NCBI GenBank assembly: GCA_039808645.1
Contig: JBDHTL010000001.1
Coordinates: forward strand, 29,525-93,524
Direction: 5' to 3'
Length of the DNA stretch: 64,000 bases
Source of the DNA: JAJXWB01 sp039808645
Lineage (GTDB): Bacteria > Pseudomonadota > Alphaproteobacteria > Rhizobiales > Beijerinckiaceae
Numbering within the stretch: the first letter of the stretch is position 1; each line of letters starts with the position of its first letter. The notes beneath the pieces were generated by a model. That model saw only the letters and a list, made by a program, of their open reading frames with translations, was not told the origin of the DNA and searched no databases. Below are positions 7,709 through 17,236 of this stretch, piece after piece. The position numbers and the translations under genes are program-made.

Positions 7709-9664
7709 CTATTCCCCGAGGCCCATCTGGATATAGCCGGTCGGGCAGACGTCGGCGCAGATGTGGCAGCCGATGCACTTCGCGTAATCGGTCGTCACGT
7801 AGCGCCCGACGGCGCGCTCCTTCTTCGGCACGCGGCTCACCGCTGTCTGCGGGCAGTAGATCACGCAATTGTCGCACTCGAAGCACAGGCCGCAGCTCAT
7901 GCAGCGCTGGCCCTCCTTCTTCGCCTGTTCTTCCGTCAGCCGGACGATGCGCTCGTCGAAATCGCCGATCACCTTGTCGGCGTAGACATGCCGCTCCTCG
8001 CGCCGGTTGCGCTCGACATAGGCGAAATGTCCCTTGAACAGGTCCTTGTGCGGAATGATCTGCGTCGAGGAGCGGTCTTCGTAATTGTGGATCGCGAATT
8101 TCGCCTCGGACGTGCCGCGCGTCTGCGTGTGATCGTAGGGCGTAGGCTCGAGATTGCGGGCCTGCAGTTCCGCGAGAAGATTGAACTGGTGCACGTCCAC
8201 CTTCGGACGCTTGTCCTCCAGCGCGCCGGCGAGGAAATGATCCATCGTCTGCGCCGCCACGCGGCCGTGGCCGATCGCCGTCGTCAGCAGGTGCGGCCGC
8301 ACCGCGTCGCCGCCGGCGAAATGCTTGTCGAGCTTGCGCACCCGGTAGACAGGATCGACGGCGATGCCGCCGCGCCCGCCGTCGAGCTTTTCGAGACCCT
8401 GCGACAGGTCCGCCATCTGGCCGATGGCGGAAATCACCATGTCGCATTCGATCTCGTATTCCGTGCCGTCGATCGGCTGCGGCACGGTTCCCTTCATCGT
8501 GCACTTGCACATGCGCAGCGCCCGCGCGCGGCCGTCCGGACCCCGCACGACCTCGAGCGGCATGACGCCGCCCTGGATGTCGACGCCTTCGCGTTTGGCG
8601 TCCGCGCGCTCGTGCTCGGCGGCGGTCATCTGCTCGATCGGGAACAGCGAGGTCAGCACGATGTCCGCGCCCTCGCGGCGCAGCGCGCCGGCGACGTCGT
8701 GCGCCGTATAGCCGAACGTCGAGGCGTCGTGCGTGTCGTGCTGGTGGGCGGCGCTGATATGGCCGAGGCGGCGCGCGACGGAAGCGACGTCAATCGACGT
8801 GTCGCCGCCGCCGACGACGACGATCCTCTTGGCCGTCGAGAACACCCAGCCGCGGTTGAAGGCGTCGAGGAATTCGACGCCGGTGATGCAATTCTCGGCA
8901 TCGGCGCCCGGCACGGGCAGCGGACGGCCGGACTGCGCGCCGATCGCCCAGAAGATCGCGTCGTAGTCGCGTTCGAGCCCCTCGACCGTCACGTCGACGC
9001 CGACGCGCACGCCGGTGCGCGCGCTCACGCCGTCCAGCGCGAGAATGCGGCCGATCTCGGCGTCGAGCATGTCGCGCGGCGTGCGATAGCCGGGAATGCC
9101 GAAGCGCATCATGCCGCCGAGCTTCTCGTGCATCTCGAAGATCGTGACGGCATGGCCCTTCATCCGCAGGAAATAGGCCGCGGCCAGTCCGGCCGGGCCG
9201 CCGCCGACGACGGCGACCGCCTTGCCCCCGAGCGCGGGCGGCGCCGGCAGGGCCGTCCCGTTCTCGATCGCCCAGTCGCCGACATATTGCTCGACGGCGT
9301 TGATGCCGACGAAATCGTCGACCTCGTTGCGGTTGCAGCCGTCTTCGCAGGGCGCGGGGCAGACGCGGCCCATCGTCGCGGGAAAGGGATTGGCCGAGAC
9401 CATGCGCTCGAAAGCGTATTGCTGCCACGGCATGCCCGCGACCGGCGGCTTGTCCATGCCGCGCGCAATCTGCAGCCAGCCGCGGATGTCGTGGCCGGAC
9501 GGGCAGCCGCCCTGGCACGGCGGCGTGCGATGCACGTAGGTCGGGCATTTGTAGGATTTGTCGGCCTGGAAGATCTTGGTCGTCAGATCGGTCCAGTTCC
9601 ACATGCTCTCGCCGTTCTGGAAGCGGCGGTGCGTCGGCTTGGTGTTGGGGCTCTGGTCGTTCAT
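7709..9664 (-). CDS. dsrL: DsrL, iron-sulfur flavoprotein NAD(P)H:acceptor oxidoreductase
   Basis: The 651-residue protein resembles the small subunit of glutamate synthase. It has an N-terminal Fe-S region with cysteines near 40-54 and 103-112, a FAD site (GGGPAGLAAA near 165), an NAD(P) site (VVVGGGDTSID near 290), and a C-terminal ferredoxin region with CMSCGLCFECDNC and CIGCHICADVCP. DsrL is essential for sulfur-globule oxidation in A. vinosum and interacts with DsrAB, probably taking electrons from sulfite formation to NAD+. Its presence is a marker of oxidative Dsr operons. Confidence 0.95.
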   Translation of the reverse strand: MNDQSPNTKPTHRRFQNGESMWNWTDLTTKIFQADKSYKCPTYVHRTPPCQGGCPSGHDIRGWLQIARGMDKPPVAGMPWQQYAFERMVSANPFPATMGRVCPAPCEDGCNRNEVDDFVGINAVEQYVGDWAIENGTALPAPPALGGKAVAVVGGGPAGLAAAYFLRMKGHAVTIFEMHEKLGGMMRFGIPGYRTPRDMLDAEIGRILALDGVSARTGVRVGVDVTVEGLERDYDAIFWAIGAQSGRPLPVPGADAENCITGVEFLDAFNRGWVFSTAKRIVVVGGGDTSIDVASVARRLGHISAAHQHDTHDASTFGYTAHDVAGALRREGADIVLTSLFPIEQMTAAEHERADAKREGVDIQGGVMPLEVVRGPDGRARALRMCKCTMKGTVPQPIDGTEYEIECDMVISAIGQMADLSQGLEKLDGGRGGIAVDPVYRVRKLDKHFAGGDAVRPHLLTTAIGHGRVAAQTMDHFLAGALEDKRPKVDVHQFNLLAELQARNLEPTPYDHTQTRGTSEAKFAIHNYEDRSSTQIIPHKDLFKGHFAYVERNRREERHVYADKVIGDFDERIVRLTEEQAKKEGQRCMSCGLCFECDNCVIYCPQTAVSRVPKKERAVGRYVTTDYAKCIGCHICADVCPTGYIQMGLGE

Positions 9665-9674
9665 CGCCGTCTCC

Positions 9675-11231
9675 TCACGCCTCGGCGCCAGCGGGCTGGC
9701 CCAATGCGTCGAATTCTTCCGCCTGTCGCGAACCGGTGAGCAGGATGGCGTTTGACACCATCTGGTGCACGCTCACGATCCCGTCCATCTCGAAGCCGTA
9801 TTGCGGCAGGATCTTCGAGAATTGCGCCTTGCAGATCGCGCAGATCGCCGCCATGTGCGTCACGCCGTGTTCGTCGGCGACATCCTTCAGCGCGCGCATG
9901 CGCGGCTGCGCGCCCTTGATGCGCACGTCCATGAGTTCGTCGGTCAGCAGGCCCCCGCCGCCGCCGCAGCACAGCGTCTTCTCGTGGATCGTCTCCGGCG
10001 CCATGTCGTAGAAATGGTTGCAGGTCGCGCGCAGGATGGCGCGCGGAATCTCGAATTGCCCGCCCGGCCTGTCGCCCATGCGCGAGGCGCGCGCGACATT
10101 GCAGCTGTCGTGGAACGTCAGCCTGAATTCGTCGTTCTTCGACTTGTCGAACCGGAGCCTGCCCTTCTCCATGAGATCGAACGTGAATTCGCAGATGTGC
10201 TGCGGCACGGGATAGGCGCGGTCGAGGAAGTCGAAGGGGCCGGCGAGCGTGTCGAGGAACGAATAGGCGACGCGCCAGGCGTGGCCGCATTCGCCAAACA
10301 CCAGTCGCTTGACGCCGAGATCACGCGCCGCCTTGGCGATGCGCTGCGCGACCTTCTGCATGTTCTCCTGCGAGCCGACGAACATGCCGAAATTCGCGGC
10401 TTCGGACGCATAGGTCGACAGCGTCCAGGAAACGCCGGACTCGTGCAGCACCTTGGCGTAGCCGATCAGCCCCTCCATGTGCGGCGAGGCGAAGAAGTCG
10501 GCGCTCGGCGTCACCAGCAGGATATCGGCGCCCTGCACGTCGAGCGGCAGCTTGACGGGCACGCCAGTGTCTTCCTCGATCTCCTCCTCGAGACTTTCCA
10601 GCGTGTTCCTCAACGCCTTGGGCGGCAGGCCGAGGTTGTTGCCGATGTTGAAGACCTTGCCGATGATCTCGTTCGAATATTTCTGGCCGAGCCCGATCGT
10701 GTCCATGATGTCGCGCGCGGCCATGGAAATCTCGGCCGTGTCGATGCCGTAGGGGCAGAAGACCGAGCAGCGGCGGCATTGCGAGCACTGGTGGAAATAG
10801 GAATACCAGTCGTCCAGGACCTCTTTCGTCAGATCCTCTGCCCCGACCAGCCACGGCGCGATCTTGCCCGCCCAGGTGAAGTGACGGCGATAGACCTTGC
10901 GCAACAGGTCCTGCCGCGCGACCGGCATGTTCTTCGGGTCGCCGGTGCCGAGGAAATAATGGCACTTGTCCGTGCAGGCGCCGCATTTCACGCAGGAATC
11001 GAGATAGACGCGCAGCGCGCGACTATTGTCGAGGAGTTCGCCGAGCCGCGAGATCGCCTTGTCGTGCCAGTCCTCGACCAGTTCGCCGGGAAAGCCGAGC
11101 GGCTGGTTGTGCTGCGCCGCCGCGACATAGGGCTTGGAGCCCGCCATCGCGCCGCAGGCGAGCTGCGGCAGTTCGATCGGGTCGCCGAGCACCCTTTCCT
11201 TCGGCTTGAAATCGGACGAAACGGCGGCCAT
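9675..11231 (-). CDS. dsrK: DsrK, HdrD-like catalytic Fe-S subunit
   Basis: The 518-residue cytoplasmic protein has two [4Fe-4S] motifs (Cys80/83/86/90 and Cys149/152/155/159) and C-terminal CCG-type motifs, including LCCGGGGGL, which bind the noncubane cluster used on disulfides or trisulfides. It is the proposed site where DsrC persulfide or trisulfide is handled by DsrMKJOP. The gene lies ten bases after dsrM and ten before dsrL. Confidence 0.95.
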   Translation of the reverse strand: MAAVSSDFKPKERVLGDPIELPQLACGAMAGSKPYVAAAQHNQPLGFPGELVEDWHDKAISRLGELLDNSRALRVYLDSCVKCGACTDKCHYFLGTGDPKNMPVARQDLLRKVYRRHFTWAGKIAPWLVGAEDLTKEVLDDWYSYFHQCSQCRRCSVFCPYGIDTAEISMAARDIMDTIGLGQKYSNEIIGKVFNIGNNLGLPPKALRNTLESLEEEIEEDTGVPVKLPLDVQGADILLVTPSADFFASPHMEGLIGYAKVLHESGVSWTLSTYASEAANFGMFVGSQENMQKVAQRIAKAARDLGVKRLVFGECGHAWRVAYSFLDTLAGPFDFLDRAYPVPQHICEFTFDLMEKGRLRFDKSKNDEFRLTFHDSCNVARASRMGDRPGGQFEIPRAILRATCNHFYDMAPETIHEKTLCCGGGGGLLTDELMDVRIKGAQPRMRALKDVADEHGVTHMAAICAICKAQFSKILPQYGFEMDGIVSVHQMVSNAILLTGSRQAEEFDALGQPAGAEA

Positions 11232-11241
11232 GCGTCTCTCC

Positions 11242-11970
11242 TCAGGCCTTGGCTTGCGGCTTCAGCAGACCGCGCGGCGCGTATCGGCGTTCGCGCGTAT
11301 CGTCGGCCTGGTTGCGCGTCGGGCTGAAGAACACGCCGGGCGCGTGCAGCAGCTTCGAGAAGGGGAAGACGACCATCAGCGCCAGCACGAGCGACAGGTG
11401 GACGAGCAGGTTGACGTCGGCCGGCAGCGGCCGCCAGTCGAAATAGAGGAGGCCGAGGAAGAACGCCTTGACCGCGACGATGTCGGTATGAGCGACGAAC
11501 TTCATGCTGAGCCCGCTCACGCCGATCATGACGAGCAGCGCGAGCATCAGATGGTCCGAAGGGCCGGTGATGTAGCGGACGCGCTCGACGACGATGCGGC
11601 GCCCCCACAGCAGCAGCAGGCCCGCCACCATCGAGAAGCCCGCCAGCACGCCGAGCGGCTGCATGAGCGCGACGATCTCGGGCACGGGCTGCAGGAAATA
11701 GCGCAGGTGCCGGAACAGCACGACGGCCAGCGACACATGGAAGAGCCAGCCGAAGGCCCATGTCCATTTGTTGGACTTGAACAGGCTTTCGAACAGCACG
11801 ACCTCGCGCGCCATGCGCAGCGCCACGCCGCCGCGCGTGACCGGCGCCGGCGTCGTCGGAATCTTCAGCGGCGCGGGCGTCGTCGCATAGAGCCGGATGC
11901 GAAGGGCCAGCCCCACGACGAGGATGGCCGTCGCCAGATAGAACAGGATCGCGAAGACCGCCGTAAGCAT
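11242..11970 (-). CDS. dsrM: DsrM, NarI-like heme b membrane subunit
   Basis: This 242-residue protein has about six hydrophobic helices with conserved histidines (for example in FHVSLAVVLFRHLRYF and VHLSLVLALM) that can bind heme b, as in nitrate reductase gamma subunits. It anchors DsrK and connects it with quinone. It is shorter than many DsrM proteins of sulfate reducers, in line with the oxidative lineage. Confidence 0.92.
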   Translation of the reverse strand: MLTAVFAILFYLATAILVVGLALRIRLYATTPAPLKIPTTPAPVTRGGVALRMAREVVLFESLFKSNKWTWAFGWLFHVSLAVVLFRHLRYFLQPVPEIVALMQPLGVLAGFSMVAGLLLLWGRRIVVERVRYITGPSDHLMLALLVMIGVSGLSMKFVAHTDIVAVKAFFLGLLYFDWRPLPADVNLLVHLSLVLALMVVFPFSKLLHAPGVFFSPTRNQADDTRERRYAPRGLLKPQAKA

Positions 11971-12051
11971 GAGTCCTCCCTCGGCCGCGGGCTTGTCGCC
12001 TCCCGTCGGCCGGGTTTCGCGCTCGATGACGCCGAACGACGCGGTGAAGCG

Positions 12052-12396
12052 TCAGACGCAGCCGGTCGGCTTCGGCAGGCCGGCGATCTTGCACGCCTGC
12101 TTGGCCGGGCCGTAGGGGAAGAGAGCGTAGAGCGCCTTCTGGTCGCCCTTCTCCTTGCCGAACTTCTTGGTCATTTCCTTCACCAGGATGCGCACCGCCG
12201 GCGCGATCTGGTATTCCTCGTAATATTCGCGCAGGAAGTTCACGACTTCCCAGTGGTCCGGCGTCATGTCGATCTGCTCGCTCTTGGCGATCAGCCCGGC
12301 GAGTTCCGGCGTCCACTGGCCGATGTCCTTGAGATAGCCCTCTTCGTCATGCTCGGCGACGAGACCATCGATCTCGTAGGCGGTCATCGTGCTCAT
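12052..12396 (-). CDS. dsrC: DsrC, sulfur carrier with both redox cysteines
   Basis: The 114-residue protein ends in the flexible arm ACKIAGLPKPTGCV, with Cys102 and the penultimate Cys113 separated by ten residues. This is the two-cysteine form that makes trisulfide with sulfite from DsrAB, so it is a bona fide DsrC and not TusE. It accepts sulfur from DsrEFH and passes it to DsrAB. It has 51 bases of non-coding space before it and 81 after it, more than its operon neighbours, which could allow separate expression or processing of this abundant protein. Confidence 0.95.
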   Translation of the reverse strand: MSTMTAYEIDGLVAEHDEEGYLKDIGQWTPELAGLIAKSEQIDMTPDHWEVVNFLREYYEEYQIAPAVRILVKEMTKKFGKEKGDQKALYALFPYGPAKQACKIAGLPKPTGCV

Positions 12397-12447
12397 ACCT
12401 GTCCTCCTGCTCTCGTTCCGTTTACTCGCCCGATCCGCGCCGGATCG

Positions 12448-12756
12448 TCACAGCCATGCGCACACGCGCGCCTTCTCTCCCGCCAGATCGACGAAGCCCG
12501 CATAATCGACGAGCTTCACGCCTTCCAGCACGTCTTCCGGCTTCATGCCGCGCGCCGCCAGATCGGGGCCGAGCGCGTAGATCGCGCAGCTCGACAGTTT
12601 GGCGGCGAGCGCGGGCGCGAAAGTCGTGCCCTTGCGCGCGCCCACCACGCCGTCCTCGATCATCAGTATCGCGTCGCCGACGTTCGCATGCGCCAGGCAG
12701 GTCGCAAACGAATTGCGATCGAACGGCGACTTGTTGATCGTGTGCAGCGTTCCCAT
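12448..12756 (-). CDS. dsrH: DsrH, sulfurtransferase subunit (TusB family)
   Basis: This 102-residue protein of the DsrH/TusB family is part of the DsrEFH heterohexamer. Cys20 in FATCLAHA corresponds to the conserved cysteine of A. vinosum DsrH. It is separated by seven bases from dsrF. It has no signal sequence and acts in the cytoplasm. Confidence 0.92.
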   Translation of the reverse strand: MGTLHTINKSPFDRNSFATCLAHANVGDAILMIEDGVVGARKGTTFAPALAAKLSSCAIYALGPDLAARGMKPEDVLEGVKLVDYAGFVDLAGEKARVCAWL

Positions 12757-12763
12757 CGCGTCC

Positions 12764-13177
12764 TCAGAAACTCAGGATGACATCTTGGGCCGCGATCAGC
12801 GCGGCCATTTCTGAACGGTCGACGAAGAACAGCGACGGCTTCTCGGCATAATCCTCGTTCTCGTCCTCGTAGACGATCGGCATCAGGTCGCCGGCGGTCA
12901 GCCCGCGCTCGGCGAGCGATTCCTTCTCGACATAGAGCTTGCGCACCTCGTAGTCGCCGAGCGCGCGATAGGTCTTGGAGAAATTCTTCATGCCGACGCC
13001 GCCCGTCTCCTGGTTGGCCATCAGCTGGTAGACGCCATCGTCGATGAAGGCGAGACTCACGTCCTGCTCGAAGGCGGCGCCGATCAGAACCACTTCGAGC
13101 GATTCCAGCGCATAGATCGAGCCGTAGGGCGCCTTGCGGTTGATGTAGAGAAATCTCTTCCTGTTGTCGTCCGACAT
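12764..13177 (-). CDS. dsrF: DsrF, sulfurtransferase subunit (TusC family)
   Basis: This 137-residue DsrE/F-fold protein has the TusC signature (KAPYGSIYALESLEVVLIGA). As expected for DsrF it lacks a conserved active cysteine; no cysteine is present at all. It is the structural partner of DsrE and DsrH and lies seven bases from each of its neighbours. Confidence 0.92.
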   Translation of the reverse strand: MSDDNRKRFLYINRKAPYGSIYALESLEVVLIGAAFEQDVSLAFIDDGVYQLMANQETGGVGMKNFSKTYRALGDYEVRKLYVEKESLAERGLTAGDLMPIVYEDENEDYAEKPSLFFVDRSEMAALIAAQDVILSF

Positions 13178-13184
13178 GTCGCCC

Positions 13185-13577
13185 TCAATCGCCGAACGTG
13201 ACCAGACGGTCGGCCTCGATGCCGGCCTCGATCAGCTGGCCCAGTCCCGAAATGCGGAACCCCGGCGCGATATTGTCGCCGTCCTTGCCCTGCCGCTTGG
13301 CCTCGTTCGCGTCGAGAATGCCGCGCCGTTGCGCCGCCGCAATACAGACCACGAGATCGACCCCGTGCTTCTCGGCAAGCTCGCTCCACAGCTTCTGCAG
13401 GTTGCGGTCGTCCTGCGGCGGCACGGTGTAGCGCGTGCCGTTGTTCACCCCGTCGTGATAGAAGAAGACGCGAAAGATCTCGTGTCCCTTCTCCAGTGCG
13501 GCGGCCGCGAAGCGATAGGCGGAATCCGACGCCTGATGCGTGTACGGTCCCTCGTTGACGACAATCCCGAAACGCAA
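13185..13577 (-). CDS. dsrE: DsrE, active sulfurtransferase subunit (TTG start)
   Basis: The protein is 130 residues if read from TTG at 13577, the same length as A. vinosum DsrE. The codon follows an AGGGGAG Shine-Dalgarno sequence at a suitable distance, and no ATG or GTG fits the family N-terminus (RFGIVVNEGPY). Cys78 in DLVVCIAAA matches the essential cysteine that binds persulfide and passes sulfur to DsrC. Confidence 0.92.
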   Translation of the reverse strand: MRFGIVVNEGPYTHQASDSAYRFAAAALEKGHEIFRVFFYHDGVNNGTRYTVPPQDDRNLQKLWSELAEKHGVDLVVCIAAAQRRGILDANEAKRQGKDGDNIAPGFRISGLGQLIEAGIEADRLVTFGD

Positions 13578-13612
13578 GCCCGTCTCCCCTTTCGCCTCGC
13601 CTCTCGGCCTTC

Positions 13613-14692
13613 TCAGAAGCGCACGTGCGCCGACATGTTCATCGTCTTGCGCGCGCCTGTCCAGGTGTCGAGGTGATGCTTGGTGAAGGCGAAATCGCAC
13701 AATTCGAAGAAACGCGGCCAGCCGATGCGCTCGATCCACTCGCCGAGCCGCTCGTAGTCGCGGCCGTGCTCCTTGTAGGCGTAGAGGATCTTCTTCACGA
13801 CCGCCTCGACCTCCGGCCAGCGCGGCGCGTTGTTGGGCAGGTTGGCGACCACCAGCTTGTGGAAGGTCGGCTTGGAGCGCGCATTGGAATGCTTGCCGCC
13901 GACCCACACCGCGATCTTGGTCGAATCCGCGCCGTTGATCTGCATGGGCGGGCACGGCGGATAGCAGGCGCCGCAGCACACGCATTTCTTTTCGTCCACT
14001 TCGAGCGACGGCACGCCGTTGACCATGGCCGGACGGATCGCCGCGACGGGACAGCGCGCGACGACCGCGGGGCGCTCGCAGACCTTGGACACGAGGTCGT
14101 GGTTGATCTTCGGCGGCTTGGTGTATTGCACGTTGATCGAGATGTCGCCCTGCCCGCCGCAATTGATCTGGCAGCAGGACGTGGTGATGCGCACGCGGTT
14201 CGGCATTTCCTCGTGCGTGAACTCGTGGTGCATCATGTCCATCAGGCTCTTGACGACGCCCGACGCGTCGGTGCCCGGAATGTCGCAATGCAGCCAGCCC
14301 TGCGTATGCGAGATCATCGACACGGAATTGCCCGTGCCGCCGACGGGAAAGCCGTTGTTCTCCAGCGCGGCGATCAGCGGCTCGACCTTGTCGACCGAAC
14401 TCAGCATGAACTCGATGTTCGAGCGCGTGGTGAAGCGGACATGCCCTTCCGCGAACCTGTCGCCGATGTCGCAGAGCAGGCGGATCGTGTAGACGTCCAT
14501 CTGGCGCTGCGTGCCCGCGCGCACGGTCCAGACCTCTTCGCCGGTCTTGGAGACGTGGTGCAGCACGCCGGGGCGCAGACGGTCGTGCCACGCCCAGTTG
14601 CCGTAGTTCTTCTTGAGAACCGGATGCATGTACAGGAACGGGTCCGGCACGCCGGTTTCGACGGGTCGACGCGGCTGAACGGCGACATTCAT
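13613..14692 (-). CDS. dsrB: DsrB, reverse dissimilatory sulfite reductase beta subunit
   Basis: The 359-residue subunit carries the siroheme and [4Fe-4S] cysteines (Cys136, Cys173/174 and Cys178 region) and an inserted ferredoxin domain with Cys237/240/243/247. It forms the alpha2beta2 enzyme with DsrA, which in this oxidative setting turns DsrC-bound sulfane sulfur into sulfite in the cytoplasm. It follows dsrA after 64 bases. Confidence 0.96.
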   Translation of the reverse strand: MNVAVQPRRPVETGVPDPFLYMHPVLKKNYGNWAWHDRLRPGVLHHVSKTGEEVWTVRAGTQRQMDVYTIRLLCDIGDRFAEGHVRFTTRSNIEFMLSSVDKVEPLIAALENNGFPVGGTGNSVSMISHTQGWLHCDIPGTDASGVVKSLMDMMHHEFTHEEMPNRVRITTSCCQINCGGQGDISINVQYTKPPKINHDLVSKVCERPAVVARCPVAAIRPAMVNGVPSLEVDEKKCVCCGACYPPCPPMQINGADSTKIAVWVGGKHSNARSKPTFHKLVVANLPNNAPRWPEVEAVVKKILYAYKEHGRDYERLGEWIERIGWPRFFELCDFAFTKHHLDTWTGARKTMNMSAHVRF

Positions 14693-14756
14693 CTTGAGAA
14701 CTCCTCCCGAAAGTCTCTCGGTCCGGCCGCAGCGCGCGCCGCGGCGGTCCGGCGTC

Positions 14757-16052
14757 TTATTCCGCAGCGGCGCGCGCGTCCTTGTGCAGCTTGCGCTCGA
14801 AATATTTCTCCGCTTCCGCCGTGAAATCGTCCGTGCGGACGAAGCAGGAGGTGCGGGGATGGTTGACCATGTTCGGATCGGGGTCGATGCCGAGCGCCTC
14901 GATGAAGGCCGGCAGGCCGATGCGGTCCATCGTCTCGCCGATCCGCTCGTGCTCGAGCGCGTTGTCGGCGAAGAATTCGAGCAGGCTGCGCCCGAATTCC
15001 TTGAGCTTTTCGAAATCTTCCTCGGTGTCGAGCTTCATGAACGGCACGATCATCGTGCCCATGAGGTCGCCGACCTTCAGCGCCCGCTTGCCGCCGATCA
15101 GGATCGAGGCGCCGCGGTCGTCGCCCGGCGACAGCGCCTTGGTCATCACGTTGAGACAGTGCATGCAGCGCACGCAGGACCTGTTGTCGACGTCGAGCGT
15201 ATCGTCGTCGTTGAGGCTCAGCGCCCGCGTCGGGCACATGGCGATCACATGGTCGATCGCATATTTGCGGCCGACGCGCGCCACATATTTCTTCACTTCC
15301 TCCTGGTCGACCTTCATGTCGTCGCGCCAGGTGCCGATCACGGCGAAGTCGGCGCGATGGATCGCGTTCACGCAATCGTTGCCGCAACCGGAGAACTTGA
15401 ACTTGAACTTGTAGGGCAGCGCCGGACGATGCATCTCGTCCAGGAACTCGTTGATGACCGTGCGATGCGCGCGCACTTCGTCGTAGCACGACATTTCGCA
15501 GCGCGCGTGGCCGACGCAGCTCATCGACGTGCGCAGCGCAGGCCCCGCGCCGCCGAGGTCGAAGCCGATCTCGTTCAGGTCGTCGAACGCCTTCTGGACG
15601 TTTTCGGTCGAACAGCCCTGGAACATGATGTCGCCGGACTGGCCGTGGAAGGCGATCAGGCCCGAACCGTGCTTCTCCCAGATGTCGCACATCTGGCGCA
15701 GCAGGTCGGTCGTGTAGTGGAAGCCCGCCGGCGGCTGGACGCGCAGCGTGTGGAATTCCTTCGAGGCCGGAAACTTGTCGGCGACTTCGGAGAAGCGCGG
15801 GATCACGCCGCCGCCGTAGCCGAACACCGAGACCGTGCCGCCCTTCCAGTAGCCGAGGCGGTTCTCGTAGGAATGCTCGAGCTGGCCGAGCAGGTCGTTC
15901 ATCATCGGGGCGTATTGCTTGTCCCCGGAATCGCGCAGCCGCTTGAGTCCGGTCACGAAGCTCGGCCACGGGCCGGTTTCGAGCTCGTCGAGAAGCGGAG
16001 TCGGATGCTTGTCCTTCGGCGTGGACGCGCCTTTCGCCTCGTCGTGCGACAT
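14757..16052 (-). CDS. dsrA: DsrA, reverse dissimilatory sulfite reductase alpha subunit
   Basis: The 431-residue subunit has the siroheme-cluster motif CX5C (Cys179, Cys185) with CX3C (Cys223, Cys227), and a ferredoxin domain with Cys273, 293, 296 and 299. It is the first gene of a minus-strand operon of about 15 kb. The ATG at 16052 follows GGAGGGAG. Without a tree the sequence alone does not prove direction, but dsrEFH and dsrL in the same operon show the oxidative type. Confidence 0.96.
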   Translation of the reverse strand: MSHDEAKGASTPKDKHPTPLLDELETGPWPSFVTGLKRLRDSGDKQYAPMMNDLLGQLEHSYENRLGYWKGGTVSVFGYGGGVIPRFSEVADKFPASKEFHTLRVQPPAGFHYTTDLLRQMCDIWEKHGSGLIAFHGQSGDIMFQGCSTENVQKAFDDLNEIGFDLGGAGPALRTSMSCVGHARCEMSCYDEVRAHRTVINEFLDEMHRPALPYKFKFKFSGCGNDCVNAIHRADFAVIGTWRDDMKVDQEEVKKYVARVGRKYAIDHVIAMCPTRALSLNDDDTLDVDNRSCVRCMHCLNVMTKALSPGDDRGASILIGGKRALKVGDLMGTMIVPFMKLDTEEDFEKLKEFGRSLLEFFADNALEHERIGETMDRIGLPAFIEALGIDPDPNMVNHPRTSCFVRTDDFTAEAEKYFERKLHKDARAAAE

Positions 16053-16181
16053 GCCCTTGCTCCCTCCAGCGTCGCGCGCGAATCTCTCCCGCGCGCCTCC
16101 CACGTCCCGCCGCGGTCCTCGATCTGCGCGACCCTTTGACGGGAAACACGATTCGGACTTTTCATTTGGGCGTGACAACCT

Positions 16182-16213
16182 CATAATAACAAAAAATTTG
16201 AATATGAGAATAG
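16182..16213. promoter_or_regulatory. Candidate operator between dsrA and the TauD-like gene
   Basis: This AT-rich stretch lies between divergent operons. CATAAT at 16182-16187 is a good -10 for the plus strand, with TTTTCA at 16159-16164 as a possible -35 (17-base spacing). GAATAT lies just downstream at 16200-16205. The minus-strand dsr promoter must be in the same region but is not clear. A repressor bound here could govern both directions. Confidence 0.5.
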
Positions 16214-16290
16214 GAAATCCGGCTAACACGCGCGCCGAGGCGGTTTTCGCCGGAATGCGGCCAGCTTGGCGATGGTCGAGGGAGGATGGA

Positions 16291-17214
16291 ATGAGCGGCG
16301 CGCGCCTGCAGCAGGCGGATCTGGCGGTCGGCCGCGGCGGTCCCTTCGACCTCGCCGACGACGCCTCCTATCGCGCCTGGCGCGCGGCCAAGCTCGCGGC
16401 CTATCCGCGCGCCCTCGACGATCTGCGCGTCGACATCGTCGATCCCGTCGCGCTGACGCCGGCCGAGCGCGCCGCGATTCGCGAACGCTGCGCGCGGGCC
16501 AACATGGCCGTCTACAATCTCGTCGGCCCGCCGCGCGACGAAGCCGGGCAGCGCGCGGCCGTCCTGGCGCTGGGCGCGAGCCTCGGGCTGACCGCGATCG
16601 AGGATCACCGCTCGCGCGACGGCGACGGCCTCGTCGCGATCGAGGTCGTCGAGAGCGGCGGCCGGCTCGGCTATATTCCATACACCAGCCGGCCGATCGC
16701 CTGGCATACGGACGGCTATTACAATTACCACGGCCCGGGCCGCGCGGTTCAGGCGATGCTGCTGCATTGCGTGCGCGACGCCGACGGCGGCGACAACCGC
16801 CTTCTCGACCACGAGATCGCCTACCTGCGGCTGCGCGACGAGGACCCCGCCCATGTCGCCGCGCTCATGCATCCACAGGCCATGACCATTCCCGAGAACG
16901 TCGAGCCGGACGGCCGCGTGCGGCCGGTCAACGTCGGGCCGGTCTTCTACATCGAGCCGCGCTCGGGCGCCCTCGGCATGCGCTATACGGCGCGCACGCG
17001 CTCCATTCTCTGGCGCGAAGACGCCGCCACGCAGCGCGCCGTCGCCACGCTCGCGCGCATACTCGCGGACGATCCGCTGACCCTGACCGCGCGGCTGCGG
17101 CCGGGAACGGGCCTCGTCTGCAATAACGTCCTGCACGACCGCACGGGCTTCACGTCCGCAGGTCCGGCCGGGCGCCTGCTGTACCGCATCCGCTATCACG
17201 GGCGGGTCGCCTGA
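16291..17214 (+). CDS. TauD/TfdA-family Fe(II)/2-oxoglutarate dioxygenase
   Basis: The 307-residue protein has the iron-binding HTD pair in AWHTDGYYNYHG (near residue 139), a distal histidine in VLHDRTGF (near 292) and a downstream arginine (GRLLYRIRY) for 2-oxoglutarate, so the catalytic set is complete. Family members hydroxylate taurine, butyrobetaine or similar substrates. The start at 16291 follows GAGGGAGGA. It is divergent from dsrA and heads a likely operon with two small unknown genes. The substrate is unknown. Release of sulfite from an organosulfonate would fit the location but is only a guess. Confidence 0.75.
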   Translation: MSGARLQQADLAVGRGGPFDLADDASYRAWRAAKLAAYPRALDDLRVDIVDPVALTPAERAAIRERCARANMAVYNLVGPPRDEAGQRAAVLALGASLGLTAIEDHRSRDGDGLVAIEVVESGGRLGYIPYTSRPIAWHTDGYYNYHGPGRAVQAMLLHCVRDADGGDNRLLDHEIAYLRLRDEDPAHVAALMHPQAMTIPENVEPDGRVRPVNVGPVFYIEPRSGALGMRYTARTRSILWREDAATQRAVATLARILADDPLTLTARLRPGTGLVCNNVLHDRTGFTSAGPAGRLLYRIRYHGRVA

Positions 17215-17236
17215 TCCGCGACCGCGAGGAAACGTC

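Noticed and set aside
7709..16052. Reductive (sulfate-reducer) type Dsr system
   Set aside because: dsrEFH and dsrL are present, dsrD and dsrT are absent, and sqr, soe and tusA are adjacent, which all indicate oxidation.
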